The notes beneath the pieces were generated by a model. That model worked only from the letters and a program-made list of their open reading frames with translations. It was not told the origin of the DNA and did not search any database. A DNA stretch of 8,959 bases from Chloroflexota bacterium (GTDB lineage Bacteria > Chloroflexota > Anaerolineae > B4-G1), in the NCBI GenBank assembly GCA_011046405.1, contig DSAR01000461.1:1-8959 (forward strand), written 5' to 3'. Each line of letters begins with the position of its first letter. Position 1 is the first letter of the stretch. Position numbers and translations under genes: made by a program. Below, piece after piece: positions 1 through 5,422 of this stretch.

Positions 1-8
1 ACGATGCC

Positions 9-82
9 AAGTCCACCTGCGTGGACTAGAGTCGGCGTAGGCCGACTTTGCAGGTCGTAGCACGCGGTTTCAACCGCCGTGC
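9..82. repeat. Three consecutive short hairpins (REP-like cluster)
   Basis: Three inverted repeats follow one another. The first has 7-base arms agtccac (10-16) and gtggact (21-27) around a 4-base loop. The second has agtcggc (30-36) and gccgact (41-47), also with a 4-base loop. The third pairs gcacg-cggtt (60-69) with aaccg-c-cgtgc (72-82), with one bulged base. Three near-perfect hairpins in 74 bases without any open frame suggest a dispersed REP/BIME-like repeat. It lies downstream of rpsU on the minus strand and has no T-rich tail, so a simple intrinsic terminator is unlikely. Whether it recurs elsewhere in the genome cannot be seen here. Confidence 0.6.
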
Positions 83-107
83 CGTTGTCCAAAACATACC
101 TGTTTGA

Positions 108-139
108 GCGTGCTGAAAATGAAGCCGACTACAGCACGC
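108..139. repeat. Inverted repeat downstream of rpsU
   Basis: Perfect 8-base arms gcgtgctg (108-115) and cagcacgc (132-139) enclose 16 bases. It could fold in the rpsU transcript about 65 bases after the stop codon and act as a 3' end or stability structure. No run of T follows on the minus strand, so it is not a textbook intrinsic terminator. The rest of 140-202 shows nothing I can assign. Confidence 0.4.
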
Positions 140-202
140 AATCGCCTGTCGTAAGTGAGGGGCCCCGTGATACCTCGGCCCGTGGCAGTTTAGTGGGATG
201 GC

Positions 203-406
203 CTAATAAAGCTGACGGTCTTTGTACGTCTGACGACGGCTCTTGCGCAGTTTAGCGGCCTTCTTACGCTTGCGAACGATGCTTGGCTTTTCGAAGAAAC
301 GACGGCGGCGCACTTCTGACATAATGCGATCTCTTTGGACTTTTTTGTTGAAGCGCCTCAATAAAGAGTCAAAGGACTCGCCGCTCTCAAGTATGACTTT
401 CGTCAC
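203..406 (-). CDS. rpsU: 30S ribosomal protein bS21
   Basis: Small basic protein of the 30S ribosomal subunit, which in bacteria helps mRNA binding near the anti-Shine-Dalgarno end of 16S rRNA. The 67 residues match the bS21 pattern throughout: an N-terminal strand (TKVILESGESFDSLLRRFNK), then arginine/lysine-rich helices with RRRRFFEKPS and a KRKKAAKLRK tail. The length is normal for the family. The start is GTG at 406-404; it gives the expected N-terminus and is preceded by a strong purine-rich ribosome site (AGAGGGGGG, six bases before the start). It lies 125 bases after the CBS-ACT gene and has its own consensus promoter at 498-526, so it can be expressed apart from the upstream genes. 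The mtaB-HIT-rpsU neighbourhood is a known conserved order in several phyla, which supports the call. Confidence 0.95.
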   Translation of the reverse strand: MTKVILESGESFDSLLRRFNKKVQRDRIMSEVRRRRFFEKPSIVRKRKKAAKLRKSRRQTYKDRQLY

Positions 407-497
407 GCCCTTCCCCCCTCTCTTGTTCCCAGTATAAAATCTGGTTTATTGTCGCCTTCCAAGAAACAGCGTTCTCTTCAGGCCATTCTACCAGACC

Positions 498-526
498 ATT
501 ATAATCGTGCCGGGATAAGTTGTCAA
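498..526 (-). promoter_or_regulatory. Perfect-consensus sigma70-type promoter for rpsU
   Basis: On the minus strand TTGACA (526-521) and TATAAT (503-498) are separated by exactly 17 bases, a full match to the housekeeping consensus in both hexamers. The -35 box begins five bases after the CBS-ACT stop codon. The predicted transcript start, near 491, leaves a leader of about 85 bases before the rpsU GTG. A second TATACT at 436-431 lies inside this leader but has no well-spaced -35 partner. Confidence 0.85.
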
Positions 527-531
527 GCAAA

Positions 532-1194
532 TCACGGCTCCCACACATCCACAATCTCGATCTCCGCTTCTTCCAGGCTCCGAATAGCCGCCTGGCGATC
601 CACTCCTTCCAGGCGGAAGGCAATAATGCGATCCTCAGGACCTTTGCCCCAGAACGTACCCAATGAGTGGATATTTCCTCCCAAATCCACGATGCACCCT
701 ACGACTTTCAACAAGCTGCCTACCGCCTCCGGAACCACCAACGTCAACCGAAGAGAAGGATGCCCACCACCCAATCCCTCGACCAACACGCAGAAGATGT
801 CGGTATCGTTAATCAAGCCGATAAACTGGCCCTCTTTCATCACAGGCAGACAATCAACGCGGTGATCGATCATCCGTCGCGCCGCTTCCTCGATGGGTAA
901 ATCTGGCCCCACGGTGACGAGCGTCCCTTCGATCAACGATCCCACTGACCGGTCAGCAGGCGAGTCCTCACACCCCACTTCTTTCTGACCTTCTTTCTGA
1001 CCTTCTTTCTGAACTCCTTTCTGAGAAGCGTAGACCAGATTCTTTTCGGTGACCACGCCCACCAGGTTACCCTCCGCATCCAGGACAGGCAAATGACGAA
1101 ATAGATTGTGATGAATGATTTCCAAAGCCTCTGCCACGGTGGTGTTCACGGTAACCGTGACAGGATCGCTAATCATTCGATCTTTGACCAACAT
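532..1194 (-). CDS. CBS-CBS-ACT domain protein (AcuB-like)
   Basis: Predicted cytoplasmic regulatory protein of 220 residues. Two CBS motifs form a Bateman module (about 1-57, starting MLVKDRMISDPVTV, and about 85-140 with the DCLPVMKEGQFIGLI core), followed by an ACT-like domain (about 148-217, RLTLVVPEAVGSLLKVVGCIVDLGG). This CBS-CBS-ACT order is that of AcuB-type proteins; CBS modules usually bind adenine nucleotides and ACT domains small ligands such as amino acids. The partner or target is not visible. ATG at 1194 was chosen because AAGGGG lies five bases upstream and the protein begins like its relatives; an in-frame TTG at 1212 is weaker. The linker between the CBS motifs (58-73) contains four QKxx units encoded by a 12-base tandem repeat. 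It stands between HIT and rpsU with gaps of 111 and 125 bases. Confidence 0.85.
   Translation of the reverse strand: MLVKDRMISDPVTVTVNTTVAEALEIIHHNLFRHLPVLDAEGNLVGVVTEKNLVYASQKGVQKEGQKEGQKEVGCEDSPADRSVGSLIEGTLVTVGPDLPIEEAARRMIDHRVDCLPVMKEGQFIGLINDTDIFCVLVEGLGGGHPSLRLTLVVPEAVGSLLKVVGCIVDLGGNIHSLGTFWGKGPEDRIIAFRLEGVDRQAAIRSLEEAEIEIVDVWEP
978..1025 (-). repeat. 12-base tandem repeat, four units, inside the CBS-ACT gene
   Basis: Units at 978-989 and 990-1001 are identical (cttctttctgac on the plus strand); 1002-1013 differs at one base and 1014-1025 at two. The repeat stays in frame and encodes QKEV, QKEG, QKEG and QKGV in the interdomain linker. Such a repeat can gain or lose units by slippage without breaking the frame. 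Confidence 0.8.
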
Positions 1195-1235
1195 AACGTC
1201 CCCTTTCTTCAACCGGCGTTTTCCAGTAAATCGTC

Positions 1236-1265
1236 ATTAGAATTCTTAATTTGAAACACACCCAA
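1236..1265 (-). promoter_or_regulatory. Weak promoter candidate for the CBS-ACT gene
   Basis: In the 111-base gap between HIT and the CBS-ACT gene the minus strand has TTGGGT (1265-1260) and TCTAAT (1241-1236) separated by 18 bases. The -10 box matches five of six consensus bases, the -35 box only three. The gap is long for an operon, so a separate start is plausible, but read-through from mtaB-HIT is equally possible. Confidence 0.25.
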
Positions 1266-1305
1266 ACCCTATAATTGACTATGCGAAGGAGTGAGGCGCC
1301 TGCTT

Positions 1306-1647
1306 TTAACCCGGCGGCCACGATAACGAGCGAGCACCCAACAAGTGAACGTGTAGATGAGGCACCGACTGGCCGGCTGCGGGACCATCATTCACGACCA
1401 GGCGATAGCCATCGAGCAGGTCGAATGCCTCGGCCAATTGGCGCGCGACGACAAAGAGCCGGCCCAACGCCGGAGCGTCTCCTGGGGTGACGTCCCTCAC
1501 ACCCTCAATGTGTCGATTTGGAACGATCAAGAGATGCACGGGCGCCTGGGGGTTCGCATCGTGAAAAGCCGTTATTTCATCATCCTGATGGACCAGGCGG
1601 GCCGGTGCATCGCCCCGGACAATCTGACAAAAGATGCAACCCCTCAT
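1306..1647 (-). CDS. HIT family purine-nucleoside phosphoramidase / HinT-like hydrolase
   Basis: Histidine-triad protein of 113 residues, the usual HinT size. HinT enzymes hydrolyse adenosine phosphoramidates and aminoacyl-adenylates in the cytoplasm. The signature HLHVHLL is at 97-103 with the catalytic central histidine at 99, preceded by the typical VVNDGPAAGQSVP segment. N-terminal C4 and C7 (CIFC) with H46 fit the zinc site found in many members. I start at ATG 1647-1645, which overlaps the mtaB stop as ATGA and has GGGGAG eight bases upstream; a TTG at 1671 would add eight residues not typical of the family. The overlap indicates translational coupling to mtaB. Substrate preference cannot be read from sequence. 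Confidence 0.93.
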   Translation of the reverse strand: MRGCIFCQIVRGDAPARLVHQDDEITAFHDANPQAPVHLLIVPNRHIEGVRDVTPGDAPALGRLFVVARQLAEAFDLLDGYRLVVNDGPAAGQSVPHLHVHLLGARSLSWPPG

Positions 1648-2933
1648 CCTGCGATCTCCCCAACCAAACAACCCTTTCGCTCGCCAAGCAAGCGAGTCAC
1701 CGTGATCCGATTAAACAGATCATCCTCCGCAGCGCTCGTCACACGCACGTAGTTATCGGTCAAGCCAGGCCACGAGCCATCCGCTCGCTGATGCTCCCAC
1801 AAAACGGCCATCTCTCTTCCGATAAAGCGACGACGAAAACGAGAAGCCAGTTCGCCCCCCAACCGGCGCATCGCGCGCGATCGAGCCTGGCGCTCCTGAT
1901 GCCTCACCCGTCCTGGCAGCCGGGCGGCCGGCGTCCCCGGACGGGGTGAGTACGGGAACACGTGCACGCGGGCAAAGCCCATCCTCTCTACAAAGTCATA
2001 ACTTGCCTGGAAGTCGTCCTCACGCTCGCCGGGGAATCCAACGATCACGTCAGTCGTCACGGCCAAATCTGGAATAGCCGCTCGCGCGGCCGACGCCAAT
2101 CGGGCGAAAGCTGTCGAATCGGTCCGCCGTCCCATCCGTCGCAACGTCTCGTCGCAACCCGACTGCAAAGGCAGGTGAAGTTGACGGCACAAACGAGGAT
2201 TTTCCCACAAAGCGAACAAGGTCTCATCCAGATCCCACGGTTCCAGTGAAGAAAGCCGCAGACGCGGCATATCGGTGTGTCGCAACAACGCTGTAATGAG
2301 CGCCGGCAGCCCATTGCCGTCTCCCAGGTCACGACCATATGCCCCCAGGCAAGCGCCGGTCAGCACAATCTCCTGACAACCGACCGAGACCAACGCCTGA
2401 ACCTCAGCCACGATCTCGGGTATCGCTCGGCTGCGGCTGCTCCCCCGCAACAGGCGCACGATACAATACGTGCAATGATAATCACAACCATCCTGCACCT
2501 TGACGAAAGCGCGAGTACGCATGGTGACCTCGCCCCCTTCGCCTCGCAGCGCCCCCACGCAAGCAGCGGCTGCGTTGTGATCGGGATCAGAATCACCATC
2601 GATCAGCCCCAACGCTCGACCGGCCCGATGCTTTTCGGCATTGGGGATCACCCAGGCCACGTTTGCTAACTCGGCGCATCGTTGTGGCGCAAACGTCGCG
2701 TAGCAACCGATGGCGGCGATGCGACCCCGCGGACAATCGCGGGCCAGGGCCCTGATCTGACGACGCGACTTTCGCCCCGCTGCTGTGGTCACGGCGCACG
2801 TGTTGATGATGCAAACGTCGGCCGCCTGCGCCGAATCGACGATGAGGTTACCCGCTGCGCTAAGCCGTCGAGCCAGCGTCTCGATTTCGCTCTGATTCAA
2901 ACGGCATCCCACGCTCTCCAGATAGACTCTCAC
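1644..2933 (-). CDS. mtaB: tRNA t6A37 methylthiotransferase MtaB
   Basis: Radical-SAM enzyme that adds a methylthio group to N6-threonylcarbamoyladenosine at position 37 of ANN-decoding tRNAs, giving ms2t6A. The 429-residue protein has the three expected parts: an N-terminal UPF0004 domain with cysteines at about 10, 46 and 77 for the auxiliary 4Fe-4S cluster; the radical-SAM core with CxxxCxxC (C150, C154, C157, in GCDYHCTYC) and a TGACLGAYG motif; and a C-terminal TRAM domain containing LTDNYVRV, typical of the MtaB rather than the MiaB or RimO branch. The start is probably GTG at 2933 (GAGGG seven bases upstream); a TTG immediately before it is an alternative. It follows the lipoprotein gene by 48 bases and overlaps the HIT gene by four. 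Confidence 0.93.
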   Translation of the reverse strand: MRVYLESVGCRLNQSEIETLARRLSAAGNLIVDSAQAADVCIINTCAVTTAAGRKSRRQIRALARDCPRGRIAAIGCYATFAPQRCAELANVAWVIPNAEKHRAGRALGLIDGDSDPDHNAAAACVGALRGEGGEVTMRTRAFVKVQDGCDYHCTYCIVRLLRGSSRSRAIPEIVAEVQALVSVGCQEIVLTGACLGAYGRDLGDGNGLPALITALLRHTDMPRLRLSSLEPWDLDETLFALWENPRLCRQLHLPLQSGCDETLRRMGRRTDSTAFARLASAARAAIPDLAVTTDVIVGFPGEREDDFQASYDFVERMGFARVHVFPYSPRPGTPAARLPGRVRHQERQARSRAMRRLGGELASRFRRRFIGREMAVLWEHQRADGSWPGLTDNYVRVTSAAEDDLFNRITVTRLLGERKGCLVGEIAG

Positions 2934-2981
2934 CAATAGACCCTCACGACGCGAGCACCGACACGTCTCCCAAACACGCTA

Positions 2982-3605
2982 CTAGGGCTCTACGCTCAAA
3001 TTGTCAAAATGCACCTCGACGTCTGACTCGAAGAAAGAGCCGGCATACAGGCCCACGTCGCCCCGGGAATAAGCTTTATCCAGGACCTGGGCCACTTGCA
3101 CGTCGTTGACGATAAAGGTCATATCGGCGCCCTGACACATGACCGCCAGGCGATTCGTCGCCTGCCCCTGGTTGATAGCGTCCGAGGGCAGCCAATCCTC
3201 GCCACTCAATGCCTCCCAAGATTGACCGTCATACTTATTGACCAGGTAATACCCATCGCCACTGATCGAGAAGACGTAAAAATGATCCACATCCTGCATG
3301 CGGACCAACACACCATACTCATTATCGTTGGGACCAGCGACCTGGGTCGCCTCGACCGTTAAATGGAAATTAGAGAACGTCCGTTGAGCCGACGCCCACG
3401 CCAGGCTATTAGGCGCCTTGATGAGAATGCGCATCACGCCGTCATGATACCCCACCTCAGCCGACGCATCCGACTCGGCCAACCATCCACTGTCCGGATC
3501 TGAAAAATCGTCCGACCAGGACGACTCGGGCTTGCTACAGGCAGCCAGGACCAGCATCCCCAGGAGCAACACGCCCCACATCCACCGTTTTCGAAGTATC
3601 GACAT
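2982..3605 (-). CDS. Lipoprotein with concanavalin-like (LamG/DUF1080-type) domain, copy A
   Basis: Predicted surface lipoprotein of 207 residues. A positively charged N-terminus (MSILRKRW) and a hydrophobic stretch end in the canonical lipobox LAAC, with C23 as lipidation site. The remainder looks like a single beta-sandwich domain: DDFSDPDSGW near the start, SLAWAS, FGVL/YGVLVRMQD..HFYVFSISGDGYY in the middle and RGDVGLYAGSF...VHFDNLSV at the end. This layout is that of LamG/3-keto-disaccharide hydrolase-like domains found in many Chloroflexota and Planctomycetota lipoproteins; I see no catalytic signature, so carbohydrate binding is only an inference. ATG at 3605 is preferred to a TTG at 3620. 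It follows its paralogue by 24 bases, so the two are likely co-transcribed. Confidence 0.75.
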   Translation of the reverse strand: MSILRKRWMWGVLLLGMLVLAACSKPESSWSDDFSDPDSGWLAESDASAEVGYHDGVMRILIKAPNSLAWASAQRTFSNFHLTVEATQVAGPNDNEYGVLVRMQDVDHFYVFSISGDGYYLVNKYDGQSWEALSGEDWLPSDAINQGQATNRLAVMCQGADMTFIVNDVQVAQVLDKAYSRGDVGLYAGSFFESDVEVHFDNLSVEP

Positions 3606-3629
3606 CCTATCACGCCCCAAAAATCAAGA

Positions 3630-4274
3630 CTAAGACTTGGTCACCACAAAATTATCGAAATAAGCGCGAACGTTCCCCTCAGGACCACTCCCGACCCCGA
3701 GACCAACGTCTCCACGCACCAAGGTATCGTCGAGCACCGTCTCAATCAGTTCACCGTTGACGTACAGGCTGAGCTGGCTCTGATAACAAACGGCGCGCAC
3801 CTTGCTGAGCCCCTCTGTCTGTACCAGACTGGATTGGGCCATGCGCTGATCCTGTCCGGTCAACACCTCTGGAATTCCCTCATGGATCAGGAAAATCCCG
3901 TAATATCCATTGGGGCTCACAGCGAAGTAATAGAAGTTTTGTTCGTCTACGTACCGACATAAGACGCCAAAATGGCCGTCGGATGACTCGGGCGCCAGGT
4001 AGGCGTCCACTTCAACGACGACGTCGTCGAATTGTAATCCCGGAGAAGCCCACGCCAGCCAATCAGGCGCGTATAGATCGATGAAATACTCCTCCCGGTC
4101 GTAGCCCCGTTCGAATTTATCGAATTGTCCCACACCCCATTGCCCGTTCGATGTATCGAAATCATCCCGAAAAAGTGTTTCTGGTGTAGCGTCTTCGCCA
4201 GTGCAGCGGCAAAGCGCCAGCAAAAGTATGGGTACAAACAAGAACCGCGCCAGGCGATGGTTACGTCTATTCAT
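3630..4274 (-). CDS. Exported protein with concanavalin-like domain, copy B (paralogue of A)
   Basis: Exported protein of 214 residues, clearly homologous to the next gene: shared landmarks are RDDFDTSNGQW, DWLAWAS, GHFGVLCRYVDEQNFYYFAVSPNGYYG, and RGDVGLGVGSG...AYFDNFVV. It therefore has the same probable beta-sandwich fold and arose by tandem duplication followed by strong divergence. The N-terminus (RRNHRLAR, then FLFVPILLLALCRC) is a signal sequence, but the lipobox is irregular: neither C22 (preceded by LAL) nor C24 (preceded by LCR) has a small residue at the -1 position. Lipidation is therefore uncertain. ATG at 4274 has GGGAG five bases upstream and beats the in-frame GTG at 4286. It is the first gene of the likely lipoprotein-mtaB-HIT unit. 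Confidence 0.72.
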   Translation of the reverse strand: MNRRNHRLARFLFVPILLLALCRCTGEDATPETLFRDDFDTSNGQWGVGQFDKFERGYDREEYFIDLYAPDWLAWASPGLQFDDVVVEVDAYLAPESSDGHFGVLCRYVDEQNFYYFAVSPNGYYGIFLIHEGIPEVLTGQDQRMAQSSLVQTEGLSKVRAVCYQSQLSLYVNGELIETVLDDTLVRGDVGLGVGSGPEGNVRAYFDNFVVTKS

Positions 4275-4300
4275 TGAATCTCCCACTTCATCACTAGAAA

Positions 4301-4352
4301 CCAGGTTTTAGACTTCCGAAGTTTGGAAAGCAAAGTCTGGAAGCAGTCCTGG
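4301..4352. repeat. Nested inverted repeat in the leader of the lipoprotein operon
   Basis: Outer arms ccagg (4301-4305) and cctgg (4348-4352) enclose inner arms agactt (4310-4315) and aagtct (4333-4338). The inner part also contains the odd palindrome acttccgaagt. On the minus strand this lies 27 bases upstream of the lipoprotein B start and inside its predicted leader. It may be a dispersed repeat or an RNA structure; no riboswitch class is recognised. Confidence 0.4.
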
Positions 4353-4436
4353 ACGCAAGAAACCGATCTACTACAAAGATTCAGCCGATAAAATGATTCG
4401 TTGCACCCCTTCGGGAGTCCAATGTGAATTAGCGGG

Positions 4437-4463
4437 ATTATAACACGGGCCCAATTTTTACAA
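4437..4463 (-). promoter_or_regulatory. Promoter candidate for the lipoprotein-mtaB-HIT unit
   Basis: The minus strand has a perfect TATAAT (4442-4437). The best upstream partner is TTGTAA (4463-4458) at a short 15-base spacing; at 17 bases the hexamer is TTTTGT. The -10 box is convincing, the -35 box is not. Transcription from here would give a leader of roughly 155 bases containing the nested inverted repeat at 4301-4352. Confidence 0.45.
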
Positions 4464-4471
4464 AAGTATAT

Positions 4472-4585
4472 CTACTCAGGTGCGACGCACTTTTGCCCCA
4501 CCATCCGATTGATCTAGTGGACAACAGCGGTGGATAAATCGTCAAAATCGCGTGAACAAGTGCGTCGCACCTTGTGCCTGAGCAG
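4472..4585. repeat. Inverted-repeat element with palindromic arms (MITE/REP-like)
   Basis: A perfect 15-base inverted repeat, aggtgcgacgcactt (4478-4492) and aagtgcgtcgcacct (4558-4572), is extended by the related outer segments ctactcagg (4472-4480) and cctgagcag (4577-4585); the right side carries a few extra bases (ttgtg). Each arm itself holds an 11-base odd palindrome GTGCG-N-CGCAC (4480-4490 and 4560-4570). A weaker inner pair ccacc/ggtgg lies at 4498-4502 and 4529-4533. The element has no open frame. It sits between the ade-nif3 unit and the lipoprotein promoter. A miniature mobile element or a pair of protein-binding sites are both possible. Confidence 0.6.
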
Positions 4586-4587
4586 TT

Positions 4588-4621
4588 ACACAAAAATAAT
4601 GATGTGTGGGCATAGCCACAC
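4588..4621 (-). terminator. Candidate intrinsic terminator of the ade-nif3 unit
   Basis: Read on the minus strand, GTGTGG (4621-4616), a six-base loop and CCACAC (4609-4604) form a short stem, followed by ATCATTATTTTTGTG. It begins 25 bases after the stop of the Nif3-family gene. The stem is short and the T run slightly displaced, so efficiency is uncertain. Confidence 0.5.
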
Positions 4622-4646
4622 CTAAGCCTCGCTTCCGCAAGCCGGT

Positions 4647-5402
4647 TCACATCCCCGTGGGAATATCCAGGAAAACGGTCTCCAACTCGAACCTGTCGGC
4701 CAGGTGACGAGCCAGGGCCTTGACGCCCAGGGTCTCGGTGGCATAGTGACCGCCGTAGACCACGTTCAACCCCCACTCTGCGACCTGGTGGAAAAATGTG
4801 TGGCTGGTCTCGCCGGTGACGAAGGTATCGAACCCAGCCTCGACCACCTGATCCATCAGGAAGGCCGCCCCGCCAGAGACGCACCCCACCCGCCGGACCT
4901 CGTCCGGCCCGTGAGCCAATACGCGCAGCGGCGGCGCGCCAGTGGCCTCGGCCAAATGCGCGAGCAATGCCTCCAGCGGTTGTGGCGGATCGAGCTCTCC
5001 CCCGATCCCCACGTCGCTGCCCTTATACTCCCCAAAGGGACGTGGGTGCTGCAAGCCCAACAGGCGCACCAGTTCGGCATTGTTCCCCACCTCCGGGTGG
5101 AGATCCAACGGGAGGTGCACGCCGTACAACCCACACGCCCCCTCGATCAAGGTCTTCACCCGGCGATAGGCAGGACCGAGCAACAACACAGGATCGTCCC
5201 AGAACATGCCGTGGTGGACGATGAGCAATTGCGCCCCCTGGCCCACCGCCTGCTCGAAAGCGATCTGGCACCCATCGACGGCGAACGCCACCTTGCGCAC
5301 CTCCAACGGCCCGTCGACCTGCAGGCCGTTCTGGGACGAATCCTTGATCTCATCGACGCGCAGGTAATCGTCCAGGTATTTCACGAGTTCTTCACGTCTC
5401 AT
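4647..5402 (-). CDS. Nif3-like dinuclear metal centre hexameric protein (DUF34, GTP cyclohydrolase I type 2 homologue)
   Basis: Member of the Nif3/YbgI/YqfO family, toroidal hexamers with two metal ions per subunit. The biochemical role remains unsettled; GTP cyclohydrolase-type activity was reported for some members. The 251 residues are the short form without the inserted PII-like domain. Expected metal ligands are present: HH at 63-64 (LIVHHGMFW), D100 in GVHLPLD, and H219 and E223 in GGHYATE. The SSQNGLQVDG motif at 22-31 is typical of the N-terminus. ATG at 5402 is preferred; AGGAG lies about eleven bases upstream, somewhat far, but the alternative GTG at 5435 would overlap ade. The gene begins 20 bases after ade and probably shares its transcript, with a candidate terminator just beyond. 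Confidence 0.92.
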   Translation of the reverse strand: MRREELVKYLDDYLRVDEIKDSSQNGLQVDGPLEVRKVAFAVDGCQIAFEQAVGQGAQLLIVHHGMFWDDPVLLLGPAYRRVKTLIEGACGLYGVHLPLDLHPEVGNNAELVRLLGLQHPRPFGEYKGSDVGIGGELDPPQPLEALLAHLAEATGAPPLRVLAHGPDEVRRVGCVSGGAAFLMDQVVEAGFDTFVTGETSHTFFHQVAEWGLNVVYGGHYATETLGVKALARHLADRFELETVFLDIPTGM

Positions 5403-5422
5403 CGATATGTTTACTCCTATTT

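Noticed and set aside
387..623. Minus-strand open frame of 78 codons across the CBS-ACT/rpsU junction
   Set aside because: It overlaps both supported genes in another frame and covers the consensus promoter; no family resemblance.
1251..1275. Plus-strand TTGAAA and TATAAT resembling a promoter
   Set aside because: The spacing is only 13 bases and no plus-strand gene follows; only the antisense of the HIT gene lies downstream.
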